From an uncultured Saprospiraceae bacterium (GTDB taxonomy: Bacteria; Bacteroidota; Bacteroidia; Chitinophagales; Saprospiraceae): a stretch of 37,193 nucleotides of DNA. Each line of letters opens with the position of its first letter. Within the stretch, counting starts at the first letter, position 1. The notes under the pieces were generated by a model. It had not been told where the DNA came from, did not search any database, and saw only the letters and a program-made list of their open reading frames with translations. Location of the stretch: NCBI GenBank assembly GCA_937924145.1, contig CALDTJ010000518.1, positions 1 to 37,193 on the forward strand, in the 5' to 3' direction. Below are positions 15,750-25,995 of this stretch, one piece after another. The position numbers and the translations under genes were made by a program.

Positions 15750-17795
15750 CCGCTGCCCAATCAAATGCTCCATTTTCAAGCGATTGACCGCTGTAATTTT
15801 CATTTCTACTCGCTTATTTTGTAAATGTTCTTCTTCGCTACATCGAATACCATCAGAACAATGGTTGAGTAGTTTATCTTCGCCGTAACCAATCGTGCTG
15901 ATTTGCTCTTTTGGCGTCCCTTTATCTAGTAAATATTTCGAGATGGCATCTGCTCTTTTTCGGGCTAGCCGATGATTAAATTTTGCAGTGCCTCTTGCGT
16001 CGGTATGAACCGAAAGCTCCACGCTTATATTTGGGTAACTTTTTAGAAATTGATATACTCGATTTAATTCCTCGATTGTGTTTGGTAATAAATCGGCTTT
16101 ATTCTCTGTAAACGTCATCTTATTTAATAGTGCAATCTCTCCGACCTTATAAAGTCCCTGTTGCTCATATTGAGTCATAGAGGAAAAACGTTTATTTTCT
16201 GTATTGACAATGTCCGCAATTACCTCTTGTTCTATTAAATAGATTTCTGTATTGATGGCATTTAAATTTCCACAATTTCGATACTTAGTCGAGAAATTCT
16301 TTTGGTATTTTCTAAAAGCAGTCTTTTCTCCTGTTAACTCATATTCACAATCACAAGCTAGATAAAAAACAAAGTTGCCCATTTCATCACTGATGGCTCG
16401 CTCTGTTTTTTGAGTCGTTTTATTTAGTAATTCTAGCGAAACATAGGAGGCAGCTTCTCTAAATGGCATATTGATAGCCTTCACTTTTAGAGGAATGCCA
16501 GCTTTTCGTTTTAAGACTAAGTCCCATTGTTTCTTATTAGCCAATTCACTAGCGGATAATATTTTTTTCAATGGTAAATATCCTTCTTTCTCTACAAAAA
16601 CAGTGTAAGATTTTTCTCCCTCCAAAATCATTGAAATCTTACCTCGACTACCTGTTTGATAATTCCTTTTTTCTAATTGCTTATAAGGATTTTGATTAGG
16701 TGTATTTCCTAAGCTCATCATTTTGGCTATTGGATAGACGTCGTTTTGAGTAGTGGTGATGCCATCGTCAAATATGGTTACTAAAGCATTAGAAACACGC
16801 TCTTTACTATGCTGGTCATAGATCAAGATGCTTAATTGATCTGGTGGCAAAATAACTTCCTCCCATTTCCAATGATAGATGTCATCTCCTCCTTTTCCTC
16901 CTGTTCGATCAGAAGAAAAATAACCTTCTTTTCCATCAGGTGTTTCACAAAAGCCAAAATCATCCGCAGTAGAATTAAAATCAACTCCTAAGTTTTGAGC
17001 CCTTAAAAATTCATCTGAGTTGTCTGCTTTCTCCGCTTTGAAGATATCTAAACCTCCAAAACTATTGGTATTATTGGAAGAGAAGTAGAGGGTACCGTTT
17101 GCCGCTAAAAATGGAAATAATTCATTATTCGCACTATTGACAGTTGGACCTAAGTTTTCAGGATGCTGCCAAACTCCATTAATATTTCTACTTCTATATA
17201 AATCCATACCTCCAAATCCTCCAGGCCGATTAGAGGCAAAAATTAATTGACTCCCATCTTCTGAAAGACTTGGGTGACAGTTAGAAAAGTCTTCATCATT
17301 GAGCGGGAGTTCCTGCATATTTTGCCAAACATTATTGACTAATTGGGCAGAATATATTTTTAAATTGATAATGTTTTTTTCATTCTTACCTTTTTCATTA
17401 CTTCTCGTAAAAAATAGCTCTTTGCCATTTTTATTAAGAGCCGCTGCACCATCGTGTACTGGACTACTCGCCTTACCTGGTAGTCTCCGTATATTTATAA
17501 AGCCGTCATAATTACTTTTGTCTGCCACATATAAATCAGAAAATTGACTCTTTTCATCTCTCCATTTAGTCATCGGACTACCAGCAGTTGGTCGGGTTGA
17601 AGTAAAGACCAACTGATCTCCATAAATGAGCGGGGCATATTCCAAAGTTTTGGTATTGATGCTTTCTACATTTCGGATAGTCAAAGTTTCGGTTATGTTT
17701 TGTGCGTTACCCATATTTGCCATCAGGCAAAAGGTAAGCACCCAACCAAAACTTTTAGTGTTTGGTGAAAAATGTTTTTTTAATGTAAGATTCAT
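15747..17795 (-). CDS. PD40-repeat protein with C-terminal OmpA domain
   Basis: The protein has 682 residues from the ATG at 17795; a TTG two codons earlier (17801) is less likely. The signal peptide ends near NMGNAQ. PD40/WD40-like beta-propeller blades are seen as LIFASNRPGGFGGMDLYRS, LYFSSNNTNSFGGLDIF and GYFSSDRTGGKGGDDIYHW (about 40-310). Two carboxypeptidase-regulatory-like beta modules follow (about 325-430 and 440-530). The OmpA domain (about 555-672) has LNKMTFTENKADLLPNT, VELSVHTDARG and HRLARKRADAISKYL, with the Asp/Arg residues that bind peptidoglycan. The layout resembles PorE-type envelope proteins linked to T9SS, but the N-terminal TPR of PorE is missing. It probably ties a surface structure to the cell wall. 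Confidence 0.87.
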   Translation of the reverse strand: MNLTLKKHFSPNTKSFGWVLTFCLMANMGNAQNITETLTIRNVESINTKTLEYAPLIYGDQLVFTSTRPTAGSPMTKWRDEKSQFSDLYVADKSNYDGFINIRRLPGKASSPVHDGAAALNKNGKELFFTRSNEKGKNEKNIINLKIYSAQLVNNVWQNMQELPLNDEDFSNCHPSLSEDGSQLIFASNRPGGFGGMDLYRSRNINGVWQHPENLGPTVNSANNELFPFLAANGTLYFSSNNTNSFGGLDIFKAEKADNSDEFLRAQNLGVDFNSTADDFGFCETPDGKEGYFSSDRTGGKGGDDIYHWKWEEVILPPDQLSILIYDQHSKERVSNALVTIFDDGITTTQNDVYPIAKMMSLGNTPNQNPYKQLEKRNYQTGSRGKISMILEGEKSYTVFVEKEGYLPLKKILSASELANKKQWDLVLKRKAGIPLKVKAINMPFREAASYVSLELLNKTTQKTERAISDEMGNFVFYLACDCEYELTGEKTAFRKYQKNFSTKYRNCGNLNAINTEIYLIEQEVIADIVNTENKRFSSMTQYEQQGLYKVGEIALLNKMTFTENKADLLPNTIEELNRVYQFLKSYPNISVELSVHTDARGTAKFNHRLARKRADAISKYLLDKGTPKEQISTIGYGEDKLLNHCSDGIRCSEEEHLQNKRVEMKITAVNRLKMEHLIGQR

Positions 17796-18208
17796 TGACA
17801 ATTATGTGTGGTTGCAATACCATCCTATTGACGAAAAAAAAATGATGCTTTTATAATTCGCCTTTCTTCCAATCGACTTTCAATCAATTGAGCAGGAATA
17901 ATTATTTGAGAAGCAATCATCTATTCTTAATCGTCCTTTAGTAGTTTCAAGCGATAACATAGTCTTATCGCCGAACCACTAAATTGATCGGTCTGCTCGT
18001 TTTCTCATAGAAATATTTCTCTCTAAAAAATATAGCTTAGACGTAATAGTCTTTACTACAGTACGTATATTTTTTTGTTTGGTGTGGTAATCAACGAAAG
18101 AATGGAATAGCAGCTGTGTCTTATCTAAATTGCAAATTTAATACCAACAGATTAAGAATTTTAAAAATAAATAAAAAATTTTAATTTAAAAAAAATAAAA
18201 ATATGAAA
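17796..18208. other. Spacer upstream of the PD40/OmpA gene
   Basis: This region of 413 bp has no gene. The only structure noticed is a weak imperfect stem near 17950-17980 (GCGATAA...TTATCGC). It probably holds the promoter of the PD40/OmpA gene, but no good -33/-7 pair was recognised. Confidence 0.35.
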
Positions 18209-21200
18209 TTAATGACCAATTATAACCATTTTTTTCAATAATACTTCACTGCCGATTTGGAGTCTAGCAATGTAAAAACCTCCTTGTTGATTAGTTGGTG
18301 AGAATTCGATTTTGTGCTGTCCTTTTGGAGTCAACTCATTGTTAACTAGTGTGTTAACTACTTTTCCGCTGCTGTTGTAAATATCTAATTTTACGGATGT
18401 CTCTTTAGGTGTTTGGTAAACTAGTGTGGCATAATCTTGGAAAGGATTAGGAAAAACTGTCAAACTTGATTTTTCTTCCAATTTTATAGTACTGGTTTGT
18501 AGTTGTGAATAGAATTCTTGGTTAGAAGCCGTAGAAAAACCCTCTGGACACGGAGCTATTTGAGCTAGAAAGTTACTATTTGCTTCAGCGTGGAAGCCAT
18601 TTGTGAGGGTAATAGAAGTTTCCGCAAGGTAAGCAACATCAATACTTGCGGCTATTGTAGAAGAGGCAGTAATGGTCGTTGCTTGGAAGGTATCCGCCTG
18701 TGTAATTGGAGTGTTTATATCTAAACTTGGCGTACAGGTTTCGAAGACCGTACCACAGATACCGATCTCGCCAATTCTCGCATTTCCATCCAGCAAGGAT
18801 AAGCTAAATTTCTGGGTAACAAAAGAAGGCCCATCATATTTTTCCCAAGTATAATTACCCGTTTTAACCGAAATAAGTTGCTGCCAATTACCATCCGTAT
18901 CTTGATAGGAAACGGTGAAGGTACCAGCCGCTGCACCACCATTAAAATAGTGGAAATCGTTTATTTCATATAACACAGGTAGATCTATTTGTACAGAAGA
19001 TGGTGGAGGACCTGTCGCTGGAAAATCAGGCTTGCCCCAGAAGTTTGCTGCATTGATCCAACTTCCTGCTGTCCCACAGAAAGGAACTTGGTCGGGGTTG
19101 TCAAACAAATTCATTTCGTTGAACTCAGTCTCTGGTGTAAGATTTGTGACCCAACTTGGTCGAATACATATAGCGCAAGGACAAGAAAAATTACAAACTA
19201 AATCACATTCTCCTTCAGCAAAAGTGCTTGCACTAATATATAAGGTGTCTACAGATTCTTGGTCAGCCTGATCTATGGTAATGATCTTAAAATTATAGTC
19301 CGTATTTGCCATTAAATTATTGACCAAAGCGGTAGGATTGTCGGCTGTGTAAGGAATTGTATCAGGACTTGGTCCTCCAAAAATGACGTATTCTTTTAAA
19401 TCCATATCGAAAGGATGTTCCCATGCCAAACCCATTGTTTCACAAGAAATATCGTAGATTAGCCCATTTCTACCCTTTCCTGGTTTAATATTGGGGTTGA
19501 AGTTGGTGTCTTCTTCTCCACAAATAAATATTTCGCCAGTTGCTACATTATCATCATTGCTTGCCTCAAATCTAAGATACCTAACTAAACCCGCTACGGG
19601 CTCATTGAACTTTATCCAATCGTTGAATTTTTCGGCATTATAATCAATGACAGTAGTCCAAGGCCCATTAGGCGAATCTGCTTTTTGCACTTTTATATTT
19701 CCAGCAGAACCTCCACCATCGTGAATAAAAATATCGTTGATGTCGTAATAAGCCTGTAAGTCTATACTGACATATTCTGGATCTCCATGAGAATAATCTG
19801 GACCCCAAAAATTGCTTGGGACACTAAAGGGATTACAAATCGGATCATAAGTATCTTGTTCGTCCATCAATTTTTGAGCGTTACCTATTTCTTCATAATA
19901 ATCAAAAATCATAGTTGCATTCAGTGGTATTTTACATTGGTTGATACCTCCAAAAGTGCTAGCAGATAGTTTTAGCGTATCCGTTGATTCCTGATTTGCC
20001 ATATCTACTGTGATAATGGAAAATTCATATAGCGTATTTTCTGCTAAGCCGCCGACTGGATAAGTTTGACTACCTGGGATGTTAAGCGTGATAGGAGTGC
20101 CGCCATTTCTAATAATTTTATAACCTTGTACATCTGGATCAAATGGTGGGTCCCAAGCTAAAGTCATAGATTCGCAAGTAACATTAGAAATAGAACCATT
20201 GACAGGTTTACCGGGAGCAATGTTGGGATCATAATCGGAAAGGCGACCACATAAAAATAACTCACCGACTTTTGCTGCATCACTTTTCTCTGCTGTAAAT
20301 CGCATATAACGCACAGGAATGTGGGCAGGAATGACATTCGTTAGTGTTTTCCAGACATTATAATCTATCGTTAAGTAATCTGCTACGGTTGTCCAAGGTC
20401 CATTAGGCGAGTCTGCTATTTCTATGGTCAGCAAACCTCTACTGCCTTCGTCATGAATGGTAATGGCATCTATATAATAATATTCCTGTAGGTCTATACT
20501 GACGTACATATTTTCATCAAAATTAAAATTGAATCCCCATAAATCACTTTGCGGAGGAAAACTTGCATTTGGATCACACATTGGATCAAAATCATTCTGA
20601 TTGTCAAATAATCCATCTGGATTAACGGTGTTTTTGTATTCGTCAAAAATCCAATTTGGATTGACGGGGATTTTACAACTTTGGTCGGTTGCCACACCTG
20701 TTACTGCACATATTTTATTAGTTTCACTTTCCCCAACTCCTTCAGGGAATAGGAAAAAGGTATAAGGTTGTTCTGCTTTTAAATTTGCTACGGTAATAAC
20801 GGAGTCGCTAGGAGCTAAATCTTCGTCTACTAAAGTTGCCAAACGATGAGAGAAATCTGCTGCACTAAAATTACCTTCCATGTGCCAAAGCTGATAGGTG
20901 CCACTGCCATCGGGGGCATTTAGCCGAACATTGATAGAAGAACACGTCGCATTTTCGACCGTTGGATTCGCTGCGCAAGTGGTGGGTGGAGGAAAGTAAT
21001 TTCCATCTTTAATGATAAAAACAGGTCTTTCACTTATTTCAATCATTGGATTTGCCTCTGACAATGTCCATTGAACTCCATGAATACTAGGTAACTCCAT
21101 TTTTACTAAAGTGGCATCTTCAACATCTTCTTCGTCAAATTCATAATCGAAAACTTTAGCGGAGGAAGTTGGACTCCAAAGCGCATAAACTGTTTTTGCG

Positions 21201-22624
21201 TTATTGGCATCGACATGCTTGAATTTGAAAATCTTTACACAAGTCGTATCACCACAAGGAGAGACATCTCCATCAAACACCATATCAGTCAACACATTTT
21301 TCATGGTATAGGTGTAAAACCATGAGTTTTTTGGTTTGTAATTATTGGCTGCATTTTCCAATAAACCACTACTACTGTATAAGCCAGTATAAGGTGTTTG
21401 CTCATCTCGCAGAAAAAACAACATGGCTCGATCAATCTCAGCGGCTAATGCAGCTAAGTAAATTCGAGTAATCCATTGACCTTGCACTTCATAAGAGTCG
21501 TTTGGGCCAATTTGAGGGGCTATTACAACTGGCGAACCTATAGAACCTTCACCAAAAGTATCATAACCAAATTCTGACAGCCATAACTCCAAATCTGTAC
21601 CCATTGCGGTATTCAAAGAATCTCTATAATCATCAAAGGTTTTTAGAAACGCTTGTAAACCAGCGTGTTCTGGGCTAACTCCTTGAGTAGATTGCAAAAA
21701 GTTGGCATTGTTTCCAATATAATGATGGATGTTTAAAACTTGAAAGGGTAGGACGCCATGTGTGAAACTTGCAGATCGATTGGTTACTGACCAATCAACC
21801 ATTTTTCGAATATAATCTAAATTAGCTTCTGCCAAACCTCCCATGACTACCTTCATATTTGGATCGGCATTTTTGATTCCAATGCCTGTACCTAAGCTAT
21901 TCCCATGACCGTCATAGTCTGCACTCAACATCGTAGCATACTCCTCTGGCTCGAAGTAGGTGGTCGGATTTGTACCTCGCCACCACCACTTGTCTTGTTC
22001 GTTCCAACTCTCCATATATTCCACCAAGCCGAGTCCTGTTTTTGCCGTTTCTTCAGGGTGGGTTCTAGGAACGATGATGTTGTTAAAGTCGCTGGCATTG
22101 AAGGTGTTATGTCCATATCTGGCGGCATAATGATATAGATAGGCTGCGTGTGCTTTGTAAGACGCAGGATCTAAAGTATTCGCGTTTGAGACCACTGGAA
22201 TTTGCTCCTGCACGATATGATTGTCACTCTGATAGGTATCTCTAGATGGATCTACAATTTGGAATAAATTACCTAGAAAAGAAGGAGCAATTTGAATATC
22301 ATTGACGTTTCTAATTTCGTCATAAAATGCTCCAAATCTGGTAAAGGTCAGGTCTTGGTATACTTTGTCCCAACGGTAGACGGCATTCGGATAACTTGGT
22401 GAAAAATCAGTTTGTATCTGGCTTGGATTTCCTTCGTTCAAATACCAAGAATGGTACTCTCGAATAAATCCTACTGCTTTCATTTTTTCGACTGGATCTT
22501 CTCTTAAGGTATTGACCCCCATGAAACGATCGACCGTAATTTGCGCGCTTAAAAATTGGCTACAAAATAGTAAGAAAACTAAGCAGCTTAGGTGTGGAAA
22601 TTTATTAGTGAGTGGCAATTGCAT
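18209..22624 (-). CDS. Secreted glycoside-hydrolase-like protein with discoidin/FN3 modules and T9SS type A tail
   Basis: The protein has 1471 residues from ATG 22624, which starts a good signal peptide (ending FLSAQ). A GTG 14 codons earlier is less likely. Residues about 29-550 look like a TIM-barrel glycoside hydrolase of clan GH-A type: N208-E209 in MESWNEQDKWWW would be the acid/base, and E351 in LELWLSEFGYD the nucleophile. Three discoidin-like (F5/8 type C) modules (about 690-795, 900-1010 and 1130-1255) each contain a VSIDL/VQIDL...GPWTT or similar pattern, with FN3 modules between (TLAWDPPFDPDVQGYKI). A GFHAEANSNFLAQI spacer motif and a Por sorting tail (last ~85 residues, LTVFPNPFQDYATLVY) complete it. 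Inferred: a polysaccharide-degrading or -binding surface enzyme. The GH family is not identified. Confidence 0.75.
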   Translation of the reverse strand: MQLPLTNKFPHLSCLVFLLFCSQFLSAQITVDRFMGVNTLREDPVEKMKAVGFIREYHSWYLNEGNPSQIQTDFSPSYPNAVYRWDKVYQDLTFTRFGAFYDEIRNVNDIQIAPSFLGNLFQIVDPSRDTYQSDNHIVQEQIPVVSNANTLDPASYKAHAAYLYHYAARYGHNTFNASDFNNIIVPRTHPEETAKTGLGLVEYMESWNEQDKWWWRGTNPTTYFEPEEYATMLSADYDGHGNSLGTGIGIKNADPNMKVVMGGLAEANLDYIRKMVDWSVTNRSASFTHGVLPFQVLNIHHYIGNNANFLQSTQGVSPEHAGLQAFLKTFDDYRDSLNTAMGTDLELWLSEFGYDTFGEGSIGSPVVIAPQIGPNDSYEVQGQWITRIYLAALAAEIDRAMLFFLRDEQTPYTGLYSSSGLLENAANNYKPKNSWFYTYTMKNVLTDMVFDGDVSPCGDTTCVKIFKFKHVDANNAKTVYALWSPTSSAKVFDYEFDEEDVEDATLVKMELPSIHGVQWTLSEANPMIEISERPVFIIKDGNYFPPPTTCAANPTVENATCSSINVRLNAPDGSGTYQLWHMEGNFSAADFSHRLATLVDEDLAPSDSVITVANLKAEQPYTFFLFPEGVGESETNKICAVTGVATDQSCKIPVNPNWIFDEYKNTVNPDGLFDNQNDFDPMCDPNASFPPQSDLWGFNFNFDENMYVSIDLQEYYYIDAITIHDEGSRGLLTIEIADSPNGPWTTVADYLTIDYNVWKTLTNVIPAHIPVRYMRFTAEKSDAAKVGELFLCGRLSDYDPNIAPGKPVNGSISNVTCESMTLAWDPPFDPDVQGYKIIRNGGTPITLNIPGSQTYPVGGLAENTLYEFSIITVDMANQESTDTLKLSASTFGGINQCKIPLNATMIFDYYEEIGNAQKLMDEQDTYDPICNPFSVPSNFWGPDYSHGDPEYVSIDLQAYYDINDIFIHDGGGSAGNIKVQKADSPNGPWTTVIDYNAEKFNDWIKFNEPVAGLVRYLRFEASNDDNVATGEIFICGEEDTNFNPNIKPGKGRNGLIYDISCETMGLAWEHPFDMDLKEYVIFGGPSPDTIPYTADNPTALVNNLMANTDYNFKIITIDQADQESVDTLYISASTFAEGECDLVCNFSCPCAICIRPSWVTNLTPETEFNEMNLFDNPDQVPFCGTAGSWINAANFWGKPDFPATGPPPSSVQIDLPVLYEINDFHYFNGGAAAGTFTVSYQDTDGNWQQLISVKTGNYTWEKYDGPSFVTQKFSLSLLDGNARIGEIGICGTVFETCTPSLDINTPITQADTFQATTITASSTIAASIDVAYLAETSITLTNGFHAEANSNFLAQIAPCPEGFSTASNQEFYSQLQTSTIKLEEKSSLTVFPNPFQDYATLVYQTPKETSVKLDIYNSSGKVVNTLVNNELTPKGQHKIEFSPTNQQGGFYIARLQIGSEVLLKKMVIIGH

Positions 22625-22659
22625 CTTTGTGAAATTTGTTTTGTTATGTTTTGGTATTT

Positions 22660-22693
22660 CAAACACTATTTATGTATTGAATAATAGTGTTTG
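22660..22693. promoter_or_regulatory. Inverted repeat in the leader of the glycosidase-like gene
   Basis: CAAACACTATT (22660-22670) and AATAGTGTTTG (22683-22693) form a perfect 11-bp stem with a 12-nt loop, 36 bp before the chosen ATG. It could be an operator or an RNA hairpin in the 5' leader. Function is inferred from position only. Confidence 0.4.
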
Positions 22694-23019
22694 GGGGCAC
22701 GATTACAATAGATTTGTTAATCAATCTTTTGTAAAGGTGATTGGGGTAATAAATTAGAGAAAAATACTAAAAAGTAGGAAATAAAAAGATGGGCAAAAGC
22801 CGTTGAATGCTTCTAAAAGAAGGAAAGGGATGATTGCTCAAATACAATGTTGTTTGAATTTTAATCTACTTGTGGGGGGAGTAGCCTTTTTCAATGAATA
22901 AATATACGAAGTTTTGAAGAGAAATGGAAGTTTTGGAAGTACTAAATACAAGCGGTAGAATAGTATTAAGGCTATCGCATAGGCGTTAAGTAGTTAACAG
23001 CTCGAAAGAGAGTGATTGG

Positions 23020-23275
23020 TCAACGTCTAGTTCCGTGTTAAAAAAATCCGTGTTAAGTAGTCAACGTCTAGATTCGGAATAAAAAAATCACGTACCAGAC
23101 AATTTGAAATTATCAGATTAGAAAAACGTCAACGCTTGAACCTGCCCGACTGCGTCATGCGGGCTGGTTCGTGGGTATCATAATTCACCGATAGGAATCG
23201 GTGCAAGCTGTGGGTAAAAAGTCAACGTCTAGATTAGTTGGAATCATAAATTAGTTGGAGAATATCAACGTCTAA
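23020..23275. repeat. Cluster of five TCAACGTCTAGAT-type repeats
   Basis: Copies start at 23020, 23061, 23129 (variant TCAACGCTTGAA), 23222 and 23265, all in the same direction. Spacing is irregular (41, 68, 93 and 43 bp). The unit is about 12-15 bp, so this is not a CRISPR array. The copy at 23129 runs into a hairpin (GAACCTGCCCG with CGGGCTGGTTC, about 23138-23171). A related border TCAACGCTTG occurs at 6576. Confidence 0.7.
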
Positions 23276-23513
23276 ATAGCTGCTGAATCCCTGCCTTTTT
23301 GACCACTCCTAAATCACCTCGCTGCCAAAAAACTGCTAATCTGTAGTCGAATCACCTAATCTGTCATCTTTTTTTGACTGGCATAGTATTCGACCCTTAC
23401 TAATTTAATCAAGATGTTTCGTATCTTGCTGCCATTTTGGCAAACTAGAGGGGGATGTTTTAGCAAATAGCACCTCCTACGGACTGAAATAACCGCAAAT
23501 AGCGATATAATTT

Positions 23514-25919
23514 ATGTTTAAAGATTTTTTTTTCCCGCAAGGGATTGATGAAGAAGGTGATTTTATGCCTTTTTTGAGTATGAATGAAGACGATGACGAG
23601 ATGAACGTGAAAGAAGATTTTCCGAGCACCTTACCTGTATTGGCACTGAAGAATACTGTGCTTTTTCCTGGTATAGTCATTCCTATTACGGTAGGTAGGG
23701 ACAAATCTATAAAAGCAGTACATCATGCTTATGAAAGCGGTCGGCAAATAGCCGTATTGTCTCAAAAAACGGCAAAGACAGAAGATCCTAGAATAGAAGA
23801 TTTATACCACATAGGAACGATTGCTCGAATCTTGAAGATTTTGAAAATGCCAGATGGTACGACGACTGCCATTTTGCAAGGTAGAAAGCGTTTTTCTTTA
23901 GAAGAATTAGTTCAAGAAGAACCTTTTCTTTCTGGTAAAATTAAGCCAATCCTTAATGTCAAGGCGGCTAATCAGATGGAATTTAATGCGACGATTGCCT
24001 CTATAAAAGATTTGGCACAACAGATTATTAAGTTGGCACCAAATATTCCAACGGAGGCGAATGTGATGTTGAAGAATATTGAAAATGGTGCTTTTTTACT
24101 AAATTTCATTACTTCTAATCTGGGGATTGATGTGCCTGCTAAGCAGACGATTCTTGAGATTAATGAATTGAGTGTAAAAGCGGAGGCGGTATTGGTGAAG
24201 ATGGACGCTGAATTGCAATTATTGCAACTAAAAGATAAGATTGAATCAAAAGTTCGGACAGATTTAGAAAAACAACAGCGCGACTACTTTTTGAATCAGC
24301 AGTTGAAAACGATTCAAGAAGAACTAGGTAGTAATCCGCAAGATCAAGAATATGGCAAGTTAAAAGATCGAGCGGCTAAGATGAAATGGCCAGAGGAAGT
24401 TAAAGCCATTTTTGATAAAGATCTTAAAAAACTAAAAAGACTAAATCCGCAAGTAGCAGAATATTCCGTGATGTTGAACTATATGGAATTGATGCTAGAC
24501 CTGCCGTGGAATATTTATACAGAAGATAATTTCGACCTCAAAAAAGTTAAAAAAGTGTTGGATCAAGATCATTTTGGCTTAGAAAAAGTCAAAGATCGAA
24601 TTTTAGAACACTTGGCAGTTTTGAAGTTGAAGGGAGATATGAAAGCACCGATTATTTGCTTGGTGGGTCCTCCGGGAGTTGGTAAAACTTCGTTGGGTAA
24701 ATCGGTAGCCAATGCATTGAATCGAAAGTTTATTCGAATGTCTTTAGGTGGCTTGCATGATGAGTCTGAGATAAGAGGACATCGAAAAACCTACATTGGT
24801 GCAATGCCTGGTAGAATCATCCAATCTTTGAAAAAAGTAAAGTCTTCCAATCCAGTTTTTATATTAGATGAGATAGATAAGGTTGGTTCGAATTTTAGAG
24901 GAGATCCATCGTCTGCTTTATTAGAAGTGCTTGACCCTGAGCAGAATACGACCTTTCATGACAATTATTTGGATGTAGAATACGATCTTTCCAAAATCCT
25001 ATTTATTGCTACAGCCAACTCATTGAGTACGATTCAGCCTGCTTTGCGAGATAGAATGGAAATTATCCAAATTGGGGGGTATTCTATCGAAGAAAAAATG
25101 GAGATTGCTAAGAAGCACTTAATTCCAGAACAGCGAGTAGAACACGGTTTGAAAGCTAAGGATATTAAATTGTCAACTGGGGTAATCAAGCAAATCATTC
25201 AAGACTACACTAGAGAATCTGGCGTACGATCACTGAATCGCCAAATTGCAGGTGTGATGCGTGCGACTGCTCGAAAAGTAGCGATGGAAGAGACTTATGC
25301 GGTTAGTGTGACTAGTGATGACGTGAAAAAGATATTAGGCCCAACGAAGTTTTCTAGAGACCGATATCAGCGTACTAAGGTACCTGGGGTGGTAGTTGGT
25401 TTAGCTTGGACTTCGGTAGGTGGAGACATCTTATTCATCGAAGCGAGTTTGAGTAAAGGTAAAGGCAACTTACAGTTGACTGGAAATCTTGGGACAGTGA
25501 TGAAAGAATCTGCCCAAACAGCACTAAGTTTTTTGAAAGCTCATACCGAACAAATAGGTATAGACTCAAATGCTTTTACTGAAAATGATATTCATATTCA
25601 CGTACCAGAAGGGGCGACACCCAAAGATGGACCTTCTGCTGGTATTACAATGCTGACTGCATTGACTTCTGCTTTCACAGGGAAACCAGTGAAGCCTAAC
25701 TTGGCAATGACAGGAGAGATTACGCTTAGAGGAAAAGTGTTACCAGTTGGTGGTATCAAAGAAAAAATGCTAGCTGCTAAGCGAGCAGGTATCAAGGATA
25801 TTATTCTTTGTAAAGAGAATGAAAAGCATGTCGAAGAGATTACCGCCAGTTATATTAAGGGGGTTAAGTTTCATTATGTGGAGCGAATGGAAGAGGTGTT
25901 GGCGATTGCATTAGGCTAA
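23514..25919 (+). CDS. lon: ATP-dependent Lon protease
   Basis: The protein has 801 residues and is a complete bacterial LonA. The N-terminal LON substrate domain (about 38-235) has [13 protein letters not shown]. The AAA+ domain has Walker A GPPGVGKT (385-392) and Walker [10 protein letters not shown]. The C-terminal peptidase domain has catalytic S708 (PKDGPSAG) and K751 (GGIKEK). Lon degrades misfolded and short-lived regulatory proteins in the cytoplasm. The first ~35 residues are acidic and extra compared with the core. The gene stands alone and ends at a strong terminator (25946-25995). No heat-shock promoter was recognised upstream. Confidence 0.97.
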   Translation: MFKDFFFPQGIDEEGDFMPFLSMNEDDDEMNVKEDFPSTLPVLALKNTVLFPGIVIPITVGRDKSIKAVHHAYESGRQIAVLSQKTAKTEDPRIEDLYHIGTIARILKILKMPDGTTTAILQGRKRFSLEELVQEEPFLSGKIKPILNVKAANQMEFNATIASIKDLAQQIIKLAPNIPTEANVMLKNIENGAFLLNFITSNLGIDVPAKQTILEINELSVKAEAVLVKMDAELQLLQLKDKIESKVRTDLEKQQRDYFLNQQLKTIQEELGSNPQDQEYGKLKDRAAKMKWPEEVKAIFDKDLKKLKRLNPQVAEYSVMLNYMELMLDLPWNIYTEDNFDLKKVKKVLDQDHFGLEKVKDRILEHLAVLKLKGDMKAPIICLVGPPGVGKTSLGKSVANALNRKFIRMSLGGLHDESEIRGHRKTYIGAMPGRIIQSLKKVKSSNPVFILDEIDKVGSNFRGDPSSALLEVLDPEQNTTFHDNYLDVEYDLSKILFIATANSLSTIQPALRDRMEIIQIGGYSIEEKMEIAKKHLIPEQRVEHGLKAKDIKLSTGVIKQIIQDYTRESGVRSLNRQIAGVMRATARKVAMEETYAVSVTSDDVKKILGPTKFSRDRYQRTKVPGVVVGLAWTSVGGDILFIEASLSKGKGNLQLTGNLGTVMKESAQTALSFLKAHTEQIGIDSNAFTENDIHIHVPEGATPKDGPSAGITMLTALTSAFTGKPVKPNLAMTGEITLRGKVLPVGGIKEKMLAAKRAGIKDIILCKENEKHVEEITASYIKGVKFHYVERMEEVLAIALG

Positions 25920-25945
25920 GCTTATTTTACTAAGTTTCCTAAATT

Positions 25946-25995
25946 GGGTTATAAAGATTAGAAAAATGATTTTCGATCTTTATAACCCTTTTTTT
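25946..25995 (+). terminator. Intrinsic terminator after lon
   Basis: GGGTTATAAAGAT (25946-25958) pairs perfectly with ATCTTTATAACCC (25976-25988), followed by seven T. It lies 27 bp after the lon stop codon. Confidence 0.9.

Larger units (their letters stand above)
22625..23513. other. Spacer between the glycosidase-like gene and lon
   Basis: This region of 889 bp has no gene. It contains an inverted repeat near the glycosidase start (22660-22693), five copies of the TCAACG repeat (23020-23275) and a small GC-rich hairpin (23138-23167). Both flanking genes start outward from here, so their promoters must lie in it. None was recognised with confidence. Confidence 0.6.

Noticed and set aside
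15747-17795. Naming the PD40/OmpA protein PorE
   Set aside because: The N-terminal TPR region of PorE is absent and there are two such proteins here, so a specific gene name is not justified.
23020-23275. Possible CRISPR array
   Set aside because: The repeated word is only 12-15 bp, spacings differ from 41 to 93 bp, one copy is a variant, and no cas gene is near.
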